The notes beneath the pieces are model-generated. The model was not told the origin of the DNA. It saw only the letters and a program-made list of their open reading frames with translations, and did no database searches. A DNA stretch of 64,000 bases, taken from assembly GCA_002162875.1 (NCBI GenBank), contig MABA01000009.1:124001-188000 (forward strand). The letters run 5' to 3'. Shown here in pieces: positions 20,158 through 28,661 of this stretch. The position numbers and the translations under genes are program-made. The first letter of the stretch is position 1; each line of letters starts with the position of its first letter. The DNA is from Rhodobacterales bacterium 52_120_T64. GTDB lineage: Bacteria > Pseudomonadota > Alphaproteobacteria > Rhodobacterales > Rhodobacteraceae.

Positions 20158-20700
20158 CTAGTCATGCGCATGTTCGCTGTCGCTATGGCCAGCCACCTCT
20201 GTGTGCTCTTCGACGGCAGCAAGCGCACCATGCTCGTGATCCATCATCACGATGGCTTCCTCTGTCAAGTTATGCTCGGTGAACTGTTGCTGCTGCACAT
20301 CGTCCTGCAGGAACGCTATGATGTCGGACAGCTCATTACCGGTAAACAATATTTGCCCGCCGAAAGCTTCTTCTTGCGCGGCGATCATGGAGGGCGCCAT
20401 CATCCACATTTTGGCAACCAGATCAAAGGGGTTCACAAACTCGTCCAAATCGTGCGCATCAAGCGCCGCGGCATCATGCCCCCCGACCCCGCTGACTGCG
20501 TGGCAGGCGACACAACCTTTTTCAACGAATAGCTCCATACCACGAGCACTACTCACGACCGACATTAAAAGCCGCGTAATATCAGATTTATGTTCATCGC
20601 CATGGTCATGCCCACCGCTATGATTACCGGCAGCCCACGCGCTTGTGGTGTCATTCAGCCCGAGCGCGGTGATAAGCGCTAATAATGAGAGAATTTTCAT
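20158..20700 (-). CDS. Small c-type cytochrome with His-rich termini
   Basis: Predicted periplasmic electron carrier. The start at 20700 gives 180 aa with a signal peptide (about residues 1-23), a His/Asp-rich segment (26-37, GNHSGGHDHGDEH region), one haem-binding motif CVACH at 63-67, a probable Met ligand in MMAPSM (100-105), and a second His/acid-rich tail (150-180). A longer open frame would place a perfect Fnr box inside the coding region, so the short start is preferred. The SSARG-x-x-LF and GNELSDIIAFL segments are usual for class I cytochromes. The His-rich ends could bind metal; this is inference. Confidence 0.85.
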   Translation of the reverse strand: MKILSLLALITALGLNDTTSAWAAGNHSGGHDHGDEHKSDITRLLMSVVSSARGMELFVEKGCVACHAVSGVGGHDAAALDAHDLDEFVNPFDLVAKMWMMAPSMIAAQEEAFGGQILFTGNELSDIIAFLQDDVQQQQFTEHNLTEEAIVMMDHEHGALAAVEEHTEVAGHSDSEHAHD

Positions 20701-20770
20701 TCCATTTTTTCCATTCACATCACAAGTATAAGTTCTTATCTGCCTTTCTGCTTTTGCACCTAGGGTAGCT

Positions 20771-20784
20771 TTGATGCAAATCAA
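20771..20784 (-). promoter_or_regulatory. Fnr/FnrL box upstream of the cytochrome gene
   Basis: TTGAT-GCAA-ATCAA is a perfect match to the Fnr consensus TTGAT-N4-ATCAA. It lies 71-84 nt upstream of the cytochrome start, a usual activator position for a promoter with a 30-40-nt leader. It predicts low-oxygen induction. Confidence 0.75.
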
Positions 20785-20916
20785 TGTTTCCACAAATACC
20801 GCTAACTCACACAAATGTAGCTATTGTCGCTAAAACCCCAACTATCAACTCAGCTGCCTTTTGTTAATCCAGATGGAGTTCTCCAAATGGGTCACAGCAA
20901 AAGTTGCGTGTAAAAT

Positions 20917-21279
20917 ATGCGGATGGCCTATAAGCCGGATTTTGTTCCGGGCTTGCGCCCTTCGATGACCATTCGTCTGGGCCTGCCGTTACCAACAGGC
21001 TCTTGCAGCCAACCCGGATCGCTCGGTTGAAGACCTGCCTTGCAGCGCGCGATCCCTATTTGGCCTTGCTCCTGACGGGGTTTACCGTGCCGTTTCTGTT
21101 GCCAGAAACGCGGTGGTCTCTTACTCCACCGTTTCACCCTTACCCACGCAAGCGTAGGCGGTCTGTTTTCTGTGGCACTTTCCCTCGGGTTGCCCCGGCC
21201 GGTCGTTAACCGGCGTCACTTCTCCATGGAGTCCGGACTTTCCTCACCTTTTCAGGTGCAGCCATCCAGCCATCCGCAT
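20917..21279 (-). ncRNA. rnpB: RNase P RNA
   Basis: Catalytic RNA of RNase P, which trims tRNA 5' ends. Read on the minus strand it has the 5' conserved block GAGGAAAGTCCGGACTCCAT (near 21246-21227), the central block GGAGCAAGGCCAAATAGGG (around 21075-21057) and the 3' block GAACAAAATCCGGCTTAT (20947-20930). The ends are set by an 11-bp P1 helix pairing 20917-20927 with 21269-21279. Length near 363 nt is slightly short for a type A RNA but reasonable for this clade. Exact ends are approximate. Confidence 0.95.
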
Positions 21280-21355
21280 GGTGGTTAGGTAGGCGGTTCG
21301 CGCTGTTAGGTCAATGGGCGTTGAACCAGTGCGGGTTTGGGCATAAAGGGACAGC

Positions 21356-22273
21356 ATGAAAAACTTGCCATTACATTTGTGGGACATCCCCACCGACGCG
21401 ACAACCACCTTGATTAACGTCTCGGAAAACGAAACTTATCTGGTTGAGGGTGGTGAGTTCAAAGCCGTTCTGCGCGTGCATCGCCAAGGGTATAACACCC
21501 AACGCGCAATCGAGTGTGAGCTGGAGTGGAGCGCCGCCCTGCCCCTGAATACGCCTACCGCCATTGCAGGCGTTGATGGAAAGGCAGTTCAGAATTACCA
21601 CGATCACTTTATGGTTTTATTCAACCATATCAACGGTAAACACCCGGATCAGAGCGAAGACCTAACCGCGTCCTTCACCGAACTTGGCCGTATCGCGGCG
21701 CAAACGCACAGCCATAGTCAAGGTTGGACGCGGCCCGAAAACTTCGAACGATTGACTTGGGGATTGGACGAAGTGTTTGGCGAAAATGCCAAATGGGGGG
21801 ACTGGCGGGACGCGCCAAATGTGACCAATGACATCCGCCGTATTCTTGAACGGGTGGAACGCGTTGTGCAGCATCGTCTGAACGCATTTGGCCAAACGCC
21901 GGAGAATTGCGGGTTGATTCACGCCGATATGCGGCTGGCAAATATACTGGTTCACAACAACGAAACACGCCTGATCGACTTTGACGATTGCGGGTTTGGC
22001 TGGTTTTTGTACGACTTCGCCGCCGCTATTTCGTTCATGGAGGATGACCCGCAAGTTCCCGTACTTCGCAAGGCTTGGGTCAAGGGATACCGGACGGTTC
22101 GCACGCTTAGCGATGCTGAAGTATTCGAAATCGACAGCTTTATTATGCTGCGGCGGATGGCGCTGCTGGCATGGATCGGCAGCCATATGGAGGCGACCGA
22201 GCCACAGGCGCTCGCCCCTGATTTTGCGCGGGTGACGGCGGAACTGGGCACAGCGTATCTGGCGAAAATGTAA
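21356..22273 (+). CDS. Aminoglycoside/choline-kinase-like phosphotransferase
   Basis: APH-family kinase-fold protein of 305 aa. The catalytic loop is H189-A-D191-M-R-L-A-N196 and the metal-binding motif is IDFDDCG (207-213). The N-terminal lobe keeps VLRVHRQGY with a likely ATP-site residue near 40. The substrate could be a small amine, a sugar or homoserine-like compound; sequence alone does not decide. It stands alone, convergent with the rluB-type gene. Confidence 0.85.
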   Translation: MKNLPLHLWDIPTDATTTLINVSENETYLVEGGEFKAVLRVHRQGYNTQRAIECELEWSAALPLNTPTAIAGVDGKAVQNYHDHFMVLFNHINGKHPDQSEDLTASFTELGRIAAQTHSHSQGWTRPENFERLTWGLDEVFGENAKWGDWRDAPNVTNDIRRILERVERVVQHRLNAFGQTPENCGLIHADMRLANILVHNNETRLIDFDDCGFGWFLYDFAAAISFMEDDPQVPVLRKAWVKGYRTVRTLSDAEVFEIDSFIMLRRMALLAWIGSHMEATEPQALAPDFARVTAELGTAYLAKM

Positions 22274-22294
22274 CGTGCGGTGTCGTTAACTATT

Positions 22295-22360
22295 AGGATT
22301 TTTCGCAGGAAAATCCTGTACACAACGCGTACACAATCCGTGCACAACGCGTATGCACAA
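22295..22360. repeat. Hairpin plus CACAACGCGTA repeats
   Basis: The 94-nt gap between convergent genes holds a perfect hairpin with arms AGGATTTT/AAAATCCT (22295-22302 and 22310-22317). This is followed by GTACACAACGCGTACACAA and a related copy TGCACAACGCGTATGCACAA, each centred on the palindrome ACGCGT (22325-22330 and 22346-22351). The hairpin may terminate either gene; the repeats look like a dispersed extragenic element. Confidence 0.45.
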
Positions 22361-22366
22361 AATTAG

Positions 22367-23290
22367 TTAATCTCTCTTGCCCTTAGGGCCTTTAGGTGGT
22401 GGAATCGGCTTCCGTTTAACCTTGCTTCCAGCACGCTTTTTACCGCGTAGCGAAATACCGGGGCTAGCCGAACCGGGGCGAACCTGACGAACCCGTGGGG
22501 CACGTGGTTTTTCCGTCGGGGCAACTTTGCGTTCAATTTCTGGAGCGCGCTCAATTCCGAGCTGATCCTTCAAAATCTTCGCCTTGATTTCATCGACTTC
22601 GCCTAGCTTCATGTCACCAAGCTGGAAAGGGCCGTAAGATACACGGATCAGTCGGTTCACCGTCATGTTAATGCTTTCGATCGCACGGCGGATTTCGCGG
22701 TTTTTGCCTTCGCGAAGGCCAATCGTCAGCCATGCATTCGCACCTTGCTGGCGATCTAGAACCACTTGCATCGGCATGAAGCGTTCACCGTCGATTGTAA
22801 TACCCTTACGAAGGGGTGCCAGCGTCTCGTCCGTAGGATAGCCGTTTACGCGCACGCGGTACTTGCGCACCCAACCGGTCGAGGGGAGTTCCAGTTTACG
22901 CTTCAGCTCGCCATCGTTGGTTAACAACAACAACCCTTCGGAGTTCAAATCGAGGCGGCCAATTGTCATCACCCGTGGCAAATCATCTGGCAGGCGGTCA
23001 AAGATCGTCTCGCGGCCTTTTTCATCACTGTTGGAGGAAACCAAACCCTTGGGTTTGTAATACCGCCAAAGGCGCGCGGGTTCAGCTGCGGCAACAGGCT
23101 TGTTGTCCACCAAAATCCGGTCCGATGCCACGACGTTAAATGCCGGAGACTCCAGCACCTCGCCGTTAACGCTTACGCGTCCAGCAGCAACCATACGTTC
23201 CACCTCACGGCGCGAGGCAACCCCGGCGCGCGAAAGACGCTTGGCGATCCGCTCGCCTTCATGTTTCTTTTCTGTCATAGATCGGGGCAT
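22367..23290 (-). CDS. rluB: 23S rRNA pseudouridine synthase, RluB type
   Basis: Converts uridine to pseudouridine in 23S rRNA (U2605 in E. coli for RluB). The 307-aa protein has an N-terminal S4 RNA-binding domain (RLSRAGVASRREVERM, about residues 18-33), the RsuA/RluB catalytic motif GRLDLNSEGLLLLT (Asp near 114) and the REGKNREIRRAI segment. A basic tail of about 60 residues rich in Lys, Arg and Pro ends the protein. An internal start at 23278 is also possible. It is divergent from tadA; the exact target base is inference from similarity. Confidence 0.88.
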   Translation of the reverse strand: MPRSMTEKKHEGERIAKRLSRAGVASRREVERMVAAGRVSVNGEVLESPAFNVVASDRILVDNKPVAAAEPARLWRYYKPKGLVSSNSDEKGRETIFDRLPDDLPRVMTIGRLDLNSEGLLLLTNDGELKRKLELPSTGWVRKYRVRVNGYPTDETLAPLRKGITIDGERFMPMQVVLDRQQGANAWLTIGLREGKNREIRRAIESINMTVNRLIRVSYGPFQLGDMKLGEVDEIKAKILKDQLGIERAPEIERKVAPTEKPRAPRVRQVRPGSASPGISLRGKKRAGSKVKRKPIPPPKGPKGKRD

Positions 23291-23323
23291 ACACGATGGA
23301 CTACACTGTTGACTAGGGTCGAA

Positions 23324-23773
23324 ATGCGCGAATTTACCACATATATGGACATTGCCTTAGCTGAGGCCCGCTTTGCGGCCGAACGCGGCGAAACGCCTGT
23401 GGGTGCTGTGATCGTCGCGAATGGCAAAGTTTTGGCCCAGAATGGCAACCGTACGCGGGAGTTGTCGGACCCGACGGCGCACGCTGAAATTCTGGTTATC
23501 CGCGAGGTTTGCGCGGCGTTGGGTTCGGAACGTCTGCCCGATGTTGACTTATACGTCACGCTGGAACCCTGCCCGATGTGCGCGATGGCAATCTCGTCCG
23601 CACGTATCGCGCGGGTGTATTACGGTGCGGCGGATCCGAAATCTGGAGGGGTGGAACAGGGGCCGCGCATCTTCAGTCATTCCCAATGCCACCACAAACC
23701 CGAGGTTTACGGTGGCATTAACGAGGCCGACTCAGCAGCCCTTCTTCGGGATTTTTTTGAGGGTCGTCGTTAG
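23324..23773 (+). CDS. tadA: tRNA-specific adenosine deaminase TadA
   Basis: Zinc enzyme that deaminates A34 to inosine in tRNA-Arg(ACG). From the ATG at 23324 the product is 149 aa with the deaminase motif TAHAE (His53 zinc ligand, Glu55 catalytic) and PCPMC (Cys83 and Cys86 zinc ligands). A later ATG at 23345 would still keep the whole domain. It is divergent from the RluB-type gene with about 35 nt between starts. Confidence 0.94.
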   Translation: MREFTTYMDIALAEARFAAERGETPVGAVIVANGKVLAQNGNRTRELSDPTAHAEILVIREVCAALGSERLPDVDLYVTLEPCPMCAMAISSARIARVYYGAADPKSGGVEQGPRIFSHSQCHHKPEVYGGINEADSAALLRDFFEGRR

Positions 23774-23774
23774 G

Positions 23775-24086
23775 TTAGCCGCCCATTGATTTCATCTCGG
23801 CGACTTCAACCGCACCCATGTCCAGATACGGGCAGCCTTTGGCGATCTCGACAGCGGCATCCAGATCGGGTGCCTCGACAACTGTGTAACCCGTCAGGCC
23901 GGTGTCCGTTTCCGACACACCGTCTGAACTGACCATCATGGATTTGCCCAGCGGCGTGCCCGGATTGATCATCGCATCGCCGAGATCCTTGGTCCACTGC
24001 ATCCATTTAGCCTGATTTGCTTTGCCTTCCTCGGGTGAGGACGGATAACTGGTAGCCGCGTGATAGATGATAATAAAATTTGCCAT
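23775..24086 (-). CDS. YCII-related domain protein
   Basis: 103-aa protein beginning MANFIIIYHA, with the YCII/DGPF-type dimeric alpha-beta barrel layout: Trp-containing helix (WMQWTKDLGDAM), a turn, GYTVVEAPDLDAAVEIAKGCPYL (about residues 65-87) and a short C-terminal strand. Members are found with ECF sigma factors or as stand-alone proteins, with no general function assigned. It is convergent with tadA with no space between the stops. Confidence 0.82.
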   Translation of the reverse strand: MANFIIIYHAATSYPSSPEEGKANQAKWMQWTKDLGDAMINPGTPLGKSMMVSSDGVSETDTGLTGYTVVEAPDLDAAVEIAKGCPYLDMGAVEVAEMKSMGG

Positions 24087-24191
24087 TTTTTTGTACTCCC
24101 GTTTTATTAATCCAACCACCATACCCAAAAATGGGCCAAAAACAACATTCGCCAGTTGCATATATTCCGCCGCGCAGGCAGATTACGCCCT

Positions 24192-24740
24192 ATGTCAAAA
24201 ATCATTCTATTCAACAAACCGTTTAATGTGCTTTCGCAATTCACTGATGCGGGAACCGCTGGATCAACGCGCAAAACGTTGTCCGAGTTCATCGACGTGC
24301 CCGATGTATATGCAGCGGGGCGTTTAGATAAAGACAGCGAAGGGTTGCTGGTTTTGACCGATGACGGGCGATTGCAGCACCGGATCAGCGACCCGAAGCA
24401 CAAGACCGCCAAAACCTATTGGGTACAGGTCGAAGGCGAACCGACCGAGGAGGCCATAAAAGCCTTGCGCGAAGGTGTGAAGCTGAAAGACGGCAAGACC
24501 GCCCCCGCGCAGGTTAGTCAAATAGACGAACCTGCCGCTTTGTGGCCCCGCGACCCGCCTGTACGGTTTCGCAAAACCGTGGCGGACAGTTGGCTTGAGA
24601 TCACGATTACCGAGGGTCGCAACCGCCAAGTTCGCCGTATGACTGCCGCTGTCGGACACCCGACACTGCGATTAATCCGCTATCGTATCGGGTCTTGGAC
24701 GATTGAAGACATCCCGAACGGGGAATGGCGCGAGGCTTAG
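24192..24740 (+). CDS. rluE: 23S rRNA pseudouridine synthase, RluE type
   Basis: 182-aa pseudouridine synthase lacking an S4 domain, as in RluE (U2457 in E. coli). Starts at ATG 24192 ([10 protein letters not shown]). The catalytic motif is [15 protein letters not shown] with Asp46, and the C-terminal [10 protein letters not shown] motif is present. The end overlaps the convergent UPF0173 gene by 4 nt. Assignment to RluE rather than another short RsuA-family member rests on size and N-terminal sequence. Confidence 0.9.
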   Translation: MSKIILFNKPFNVLSQFTDAGTAGSTRKTLSEFIDVPDVYAAGRLDKDSEGLLVLTDDGRLQHRISDPKHKTAKTYWVQVEGEPTEEAIKALREGVKLKDGKTAPAQVSQIDEPAALWPRDPPVRFRKTVADSWLEITITEGRNRQVRRMTAAVGHPTLRLIRYRIGSWTIEDIPNGEWREA

Positions 24741-25429
24741 AGCGTTATTGCGACCATCACCTCTGGCTCGATTACGTTAACGCCGTCCAGTTCTGCCTTC
24801 ATCAAATCCGCGTTTTGTTCCAGCAAAGGGAACGTGCGGTAGTGGCAGGGGATTAAGGTCTCGAATTCGAAGAATTTTTTAGCGGCGTAAGATGCGCGCT
24901 TCATGTCCATCGTAAAATGTCCGCCGGCGCACAGGATGCCGATTTCCGGCGCGTGCAATTCCTGCATCAACTGCATATCCATGCAAATGTCTGTGTCGCC
25001 CGAGAAGTAGATCGTTTTGCCTTCGCCCGAAATCATGAAGCCTGCTTCGTGCCCTGCATAAAGTGGACCTTCGTCCGTCGCGATGGAGGAACTATGCACC
25101 GCGTTAACCATCGTCACGGCCACGTCGCCCAACTGGACCGTGCCGCCTTTGTTAAACCCGACAACCGGAATTTCATGCTGCCCTTCCCACCACGACATCA
25201 GGTCGTAAATCCCGACCACCGGAACAGACAGCCGTTTGGACAGCGCCACAGCATCACCAGCATGATCGCCATGCCCATGGCTTACCAGAATATGCGTTGC
25301 GCCGTTGACCGCCTCGTCGTGGACAATCTCCGGTAACATCGGGTTGCCCGTCAACCATGGATCAACCAGTAAAACCTGATTGCCGATTTCAATACGAAAG
25401 CTGGAATGGCCGAGCCAGATGATTTTCAT
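24737..25429 (-). CDS. Metal-dependent hydrolase, UPF0173 family
   Basis: 230-aa metallo-beta-lactamase-fold protein. The metal motif is HGHGDH (His51, His53, Asp55, His56), with further ligands in the GHEAGFMI and [10 protein letters not shown] segments and a late His in LIPCHY. UPF0173 proteins (YtkL-like) have an unassigned substrate. Start at 25429 ([10 protein letters not shown]) is chosen over a longer frame because it begins the conserved first strand. It is divergent from gatC. Confidence 0.9.
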   Translation of the reverse strand: MKIIWLGHSSFRIEIGNQVLLVDPWLTGNPMLPEIVHDEAVNGATHILVSHGHGDHAGDAVALSKRLSVPVVGIYDLMSWWEGQHEIPVVGFNKGGTVQLGDVAVTMVNAVHSSSIATDEGPLYAGHEAGFMISGEGKTIYFSGDTDICMDMQLMQELHAPEIGILCAGGHFTMDMKRASYAAKKFFEFETLIPCHYRTFPLLEQNADLMKAELDGVNVIEPEVMVAITL

Positions 25430-25557
25430 GTGCGTTCTCCTGTGGATTTCCCTCACGATAGCGCGGAATCGTGGCTATGCAAGCGCCGCAACGCTTGCGC
25501 CCAAGGCGTAGCGCGGCTAAACCGCATTCCAAAGTTATACCGTCAGGAATGGACCCC

Positions 25558-25845
25558 ATGTCGATAGATAAAGAAACCGCGCGCAAAGTAGCGCATCTGG
25601 CCCGCATCGAAGTTGCCGAAGAAGCGCTTGAACCGCTTGCTGCTGCACTGTCTAATATCCTTGATTTCATGGAGCAGTTGAACGAGGTCGATATTGAAGG
25701 CGTTGAGCCGATGACCTCCGTTACGCCGATGGATTTGAAAAAACGTGCCGATGTTGTGAGTGACGGTGGGTATGCAGATCGCATTCTGGCCAACGCCCCT
25801 GACACCCGCGAAGGTTTCTTCGCCGTTCCTAAAGTGGTGGAGTAA
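25558..25845 (+). CDS. gatC: Asp-tRNA(Asn)/Glu-tRNA(Gln) amidotransferase subunit GatC
   Basis: 95-aa subunit that stabilises GatA in the transamidosome, making Gln-tRNA(Gln) or Asn-tRNA(Asn) from misacylated precursors. The start [16 protein letters not shown] is the canonical GatC N-terminus; [10 protein letters not shown] and the C-terminal [12 protein letters not shown] are also typical. It precedes gatA by 3 nt. gatB is not in the window. Confidence 0.96.
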   Translation: MSIDKETARKVAHLARIEVAEEALEPLAAALSNILDFMEQLNEVDIEGVEPMTSVTPMDLKKRADVVSDGGYADRILANAPDTREGFFAVPKVVE

Positions 25846-25848
25846 GCC

Positions 25849-27336
25849 ATGACTGACCTATCCAAAATCACTATTGCCGGTGCGCGTGACGCAATGCGTG
25901 CAGGCGAGCTGACCTCGGTTGAACTGACACAAAGCTATCTGGACGCGATTGACGCGGCCGATACGCTGAACGCATTTTCAACCAAAACACCCGAGAAAGC
26001 CTTGGCGCAAGCCGCTGCTGCCGATGTTCGCATTCAGGTAGGCGATGCGCCTGACATGTGTGGCATTCCGCTGGGCGTCAAAGATTTGTTCTGTACCGAA
26101 GATATCCAGACGCAAGCTGGTTCGCACATTCTTGACGGCTTCAAACCAAAATATGAATCCACTATCACATCCCAGCTTTGGGACGCGGGTTCGGTGATGC
26201 TGGGCAAGTTGAACATGGACGAATTCGCGATGGGTTCCTCGAACGAGACATCCTATTACGGCCCAGTCACCAGCCCTTGGCGTCGTGAAGGCAGTGACAA
26301 GGCACTGACGCCCGGTGGTTCATCGGGTGGCTCGGCCGCTGCGGTGTCCGCTGACCTTTGCCTTGGCGCAACTGGTACTGACACGGGCGGTTCCATCCGC
26401 CAGCCTGCAGCCTTTACTGGCATCGTCGGCGTTAAACCAACATATGGTCGTTGCTCTCGCTGGGGTGTGGTGGCGTTTGCGTCATCCTTGGATCAGGCAG
26501 GTCCGATGGTCAAAACCGTTCGCGATTCCGCGATTATGCTGGAGGCCATGTCCGGTCACGACGCCAAAGATTCCACCTCTGCCGATCTGGCTGTTCCGAA
26601 TTTTGAGGCGGCACTTACTGGTGACATCCGTGGCAAGAAAATCGGCATCCCGAAAGAATACCGCGTTGATGGTATGCCTGCGGAAATCGAGGCGTTGTGG
26701 CATGAGGGTGCGGAAAAGCTGCGTGCCGCTGGTGCCGAGATCGTTGATATCTCGCTTCCGCACACCAAATACGCGCTACCAGCATACTACGTAATCGCCC
26801 CTGCCGAAGCTTCGTCCAATCTTTCCCGTTACGATGGCGTGAAATATGGCCACCGTGCCAAAATCAGCGCTGGCGAAGGCATTGACGATATGTATTCCCG
26901 CACCCGCGCCGAAGGGTTTGGATCAGAAGTCCAGCGTCGCGTCATGATCGGCGCATACGTTCTGTCAGCTGGTTTTTATGATGCGTATTACATCCGCGCC
27001 CAAAAAGTTCGCACGCTGATCAAACAGGATTTCGAAAAAGTCTTCGCAGATGGCATCGACCAAATCCTGACACCAGCAACCCCGAGTGCTGCTTTCGGGT
27101 TGGGTGAAATGAAAAATGCCGACCCGATCAAGATGTACCTTAACGATGTGTTTACGGTTACCGTAAACCTCGCTGGTTTGCCCGGTGTTTCGGTCCCAGC
27201 CGGCATTGATCATCAAGGGTTGCCTTTGGGATTGCAGCTAATCGGACAGCCGTGGGGCGAGGCCGATATGCTGAATACCGCCTATGCGCTCGAACAGGCT
27301 AGCGGATTTGATGCAAAACCTGTTAAGTGGTGGTAA
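25849..27336 (+). CDS. gatA: Asp-tRNA(Asn)/Glu-tRNA(Gln) amidotransferase subunit GatA
   Basis: Amidase subunit (495 aa) that releases ammonia from glutamine for tRNA transamidation. The Ser-cisSer-Lys triad is visible as Lys78 in GVKDLF, Ser158 in PGGSSGGS, and Ser182 in [11 protein letters not shown]. Further GatA-specific sequence is present ([18 protein letters not shown]). Immediately downstream of gatC and upstream of a lipoprotein gene by 22 nt. Confidence 0.97.
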   Translation: MTDLSKITIAGARDAMRAGELTSVELTQSYLDAIDAADTLNAFSTKTPEKALAQAAAADVRIQVGDAPDMCGIPLGVKDLFCTEDIQTQAGSHILDGFKPKYESTITSQLWDAGSVMLGKLNMDEFAMGSSNETSYYGPVTSPWRREGSDKALTPGGSSGGSAAAVSADLCLGATGTDTGGSIRQPAAFTGIVGVKPTYGRCSRWGVVAFASSLDQAGPMVKTVRDSAIMLEAMSGHDAKDSTSADLAVPNFEAALTGDIRGKKIGIPKEYRVDGMPAEIEALWHEGAEKLRAAGAEIVDISLPHTKYALPAYYVIAPAEASSNLSRYDGVKYGHRAKISAGEGIDDMYSRTRAEGFGSEVQRRVMIGAYVLSAGFYDAYYIRAQKVRTLIKQDFEKVFADGIDQILTPATPSAAFGLGEMKNADPIKMYLNDVFTVTVNLAGLPGVSVPAGIDHQGLPLGLQLIGQPWGEADMLNTAYALEQASGFDAKPVKWW

Positions 27337-27358
27337 TTTTACACCTGAGGGATATTTC

Positions 27359-28048
27359 ATGTTCAAAAAATCTGCGTTGCTGGTCACAGGACTGGCCCTA
27401 GCTGCTTGCGGTGATCAGCCGGTCGGCGGAACGGGATATTTCGATACGATTGCACCGACCACAACCGTGCAGGAACCAGTAAGGCTGGTTCCTGTCGCAA
27501 GCGAACAACCCGATATGACTGCCGCCCTAAGCGAAGCTGTCGAGTTGGCGATTGCGGAAGGAGAAGCAACTGAGCCAGAAATCGAAGTGGCGCAAATTGA
27601 TGAGGCGCCATCAGAAACAGAGGGTGAAGCCGATCCAGCTGATAGTGGCACCGCTGAAATCAGTACGGATGACGGAACGCTGAACTTGAACATCACATCT
27701 CAAGAGCAACAGAAAATCGAACGTGACAAAGCCGCAATCCTTTTGGCGGCAGCACGTGCGCAGTACGAGATTATCGAGCCGGGAGCGTTACCTAATATCG
27801 TGGCAGGCGTTAACATCGCACTTTATGCGCGCGAAACAACCAACGCCGTTGGCGACAATGTATACCGCCGCCCGATTATCAAAAGTCGTTTTTCTGCTGT
27901 CGAGTGTGGCAAGTTTGAAATACAGGACGACGCCCAACGATATTTCCTTGCAAACGATGGCCCCGAAAAGGATCCGCTTAACTTGGATCCGGACGGTGAC
28001 GGTTTTGCATGTCGTTGGTCACCGGAGTTCTATCGCTCTCTACGATAA
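27359..28048 (+). CDS. Lipoprotein with C-terminal Excalibur calcium-binding domain
   Basis: 229-aa predicted lipoprotein. The signal peptide ends in a lipobox (LALAAC, Cys17). A low-complexity Glu/Ala/Thr-rich linker covers about residues 40-120. The C-terminal region has the Excalibur pattern: Cys in VECGKF, then DPLNLDPDGDGFACRW, whose D-x-D-x-D-G loop is expected to bind calcium with a paired Cys. No role is assigned to such proteins in this group. Starts at ATG 27359 after gatA; a strong terminator follows. Confidence 0.8.
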   Translation: MFKKSALLVTGLALAACGDQPVGGTGYFDTIAPTTTVQEPVRLVPVASEQPDMTAALSEAVELAIAEGEATEPEIEVAQIDEAPSETEGEADPADSGTAEISTDDGTLNLNITSQEQQKIERDKAAILLAAARAQYEIIEPGALPNIVAGVNIALYARETTNAVGDNVYRRPIIKSRFSAVECGKFEIQDDAQRYFLANDGPEKDPLNLDPDGDGFACRWSPEFYRSLR

Positions 28049-28076
28049 AAAAAGCCCCGTTATAACGGGGCTTTTC
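28047..28076. terminator. Bidirectional terminator between the Excalibur gene and cspA
   Basis: Perfect inverted repeat AAGCCCCGTT/AACGGGGCTT (28052-28073), flanked by A7 on the left and T4 on the right, so it can serve both convergent genes. Confidence 0.9.
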
Positions 28077-28086
28077 TAATTCAGTT

Positions 28087-28290
28087 TTAGACTTTTAGTT
28101 CGCCGGCACTTTGACGCCCATCGCGCCCTTCGACCATTTCAAATTCGATCGGTTGATCGTCCTGCAAACCTTGAAGCCCGGCTTCTTGAAGTGCTGTGAT
28201 GTGAACGAAAACATCTTTGCCGCCATCTTCTGGTTGAATAAAACCGAAGCCTTTTTCGGCGTTAAACCATTTAACAGTTCCCTTTGCCAT
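28087..28290 (-). CDS. cspA: Cold-shock protein, CspA family
   Basis: 67-aa OB-fold RNA chaperone. RNP1 motif is KGFGFIQ (residues 13-19) and RNP2 is VFVHI (about 27-31); the N-terminus MAKGTVKWFN is canonical. The gene is monocistronic. The 270-nt upstream gap to the next plus-strand gene leaves room for the long 5' leader usual for cold-shock genes, though I did not recognise a cold box. Confidence 0.95.
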   Translation of the reverse strand: MAKGTVKWFNAEKGFGFIQPEDGGKDVFVHITALQEAGLQGLQDDQPIEFEMVEGRDGRQSAGELKV

Positions 28291-28562
28291 CTCTGACTAT
28301 TCCTCCGTGGTATTTGCCCAAACGAACCTGCCGGGCTTGTAACGAGGCAAACGTTAACAGATGTGGCAAATTCGCGCAAATAAAACAATAAATTCCGATT
28401 TTGGGTCCTCGGATTTAACGCCAGAAAAGTGGCAGTTAGAAAACCTCGCCGGATTTCCATGGCGTTTTTCCCAGTTTCGGCGTTCCGCACTGGAAAGCAC
28501 GCACCACAGGTAATATGTTACATACAACCAAAGCGTTACCCAAATCGAAACAGGAGAGGCAC
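28291..28562. promoter_or_regulatory. Divergent promoter region, cspA and the TelA operon
   Basis: 272 nt without a convincing gene. It must hold the cspA promoter and leader (minus) and the promoter of the XpaC/TelA unit (plus). An AGGAGAGG ribosome-binding site at about 28551-28559 precedes the TTG start at 28563. No clear operator was recognised. Confidence 0.4.
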
Positions 28563-28661
28563 TTGTCCGCTAACACCTTGCAATGGATAGCTTTTGCGGT
28601 TCTCGTAGCCATAATATGGACCGTCGCCGCCGGCGCTTTTGGCGACGGGATTTCCCTATGA
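28563..28661 (+). CDS. Small single-span membrane peptide (32 aa), coupled to XpaC-like gene
   Basis: Open frame of 33 codons starting at TTG 28563, preceded by a strong RBS (AGGAGAGG) at correct spacing. The peptide begins SANTLQW, has a hydrophobic segment WIAFAVLVAIIWTVAAGAF (about residues 8-26) and ends GDGISL. Its TGA overlaps the ATG of the next gene (ATGA at 28658-28661), the usual sign of coupling. No family is recognised. It may be a real small subunit or a translational leader. Confidence 0.55.
   Translation: MSANTLQWIAFAVLVAIIWTVAAGAFGDGISL

Noticed and set aside
20700-20814. Longer start for the cytochrome gene
   Set aside because: It would add 38 residues with no signal-peptide logic and would place a perfect Fnr box in the coding region.
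20928-21137. Open frame inside the RNase P RNA
   Set aside because: It lies wholly within conserved structural blocks of rnpB on the same strand; chance frame.
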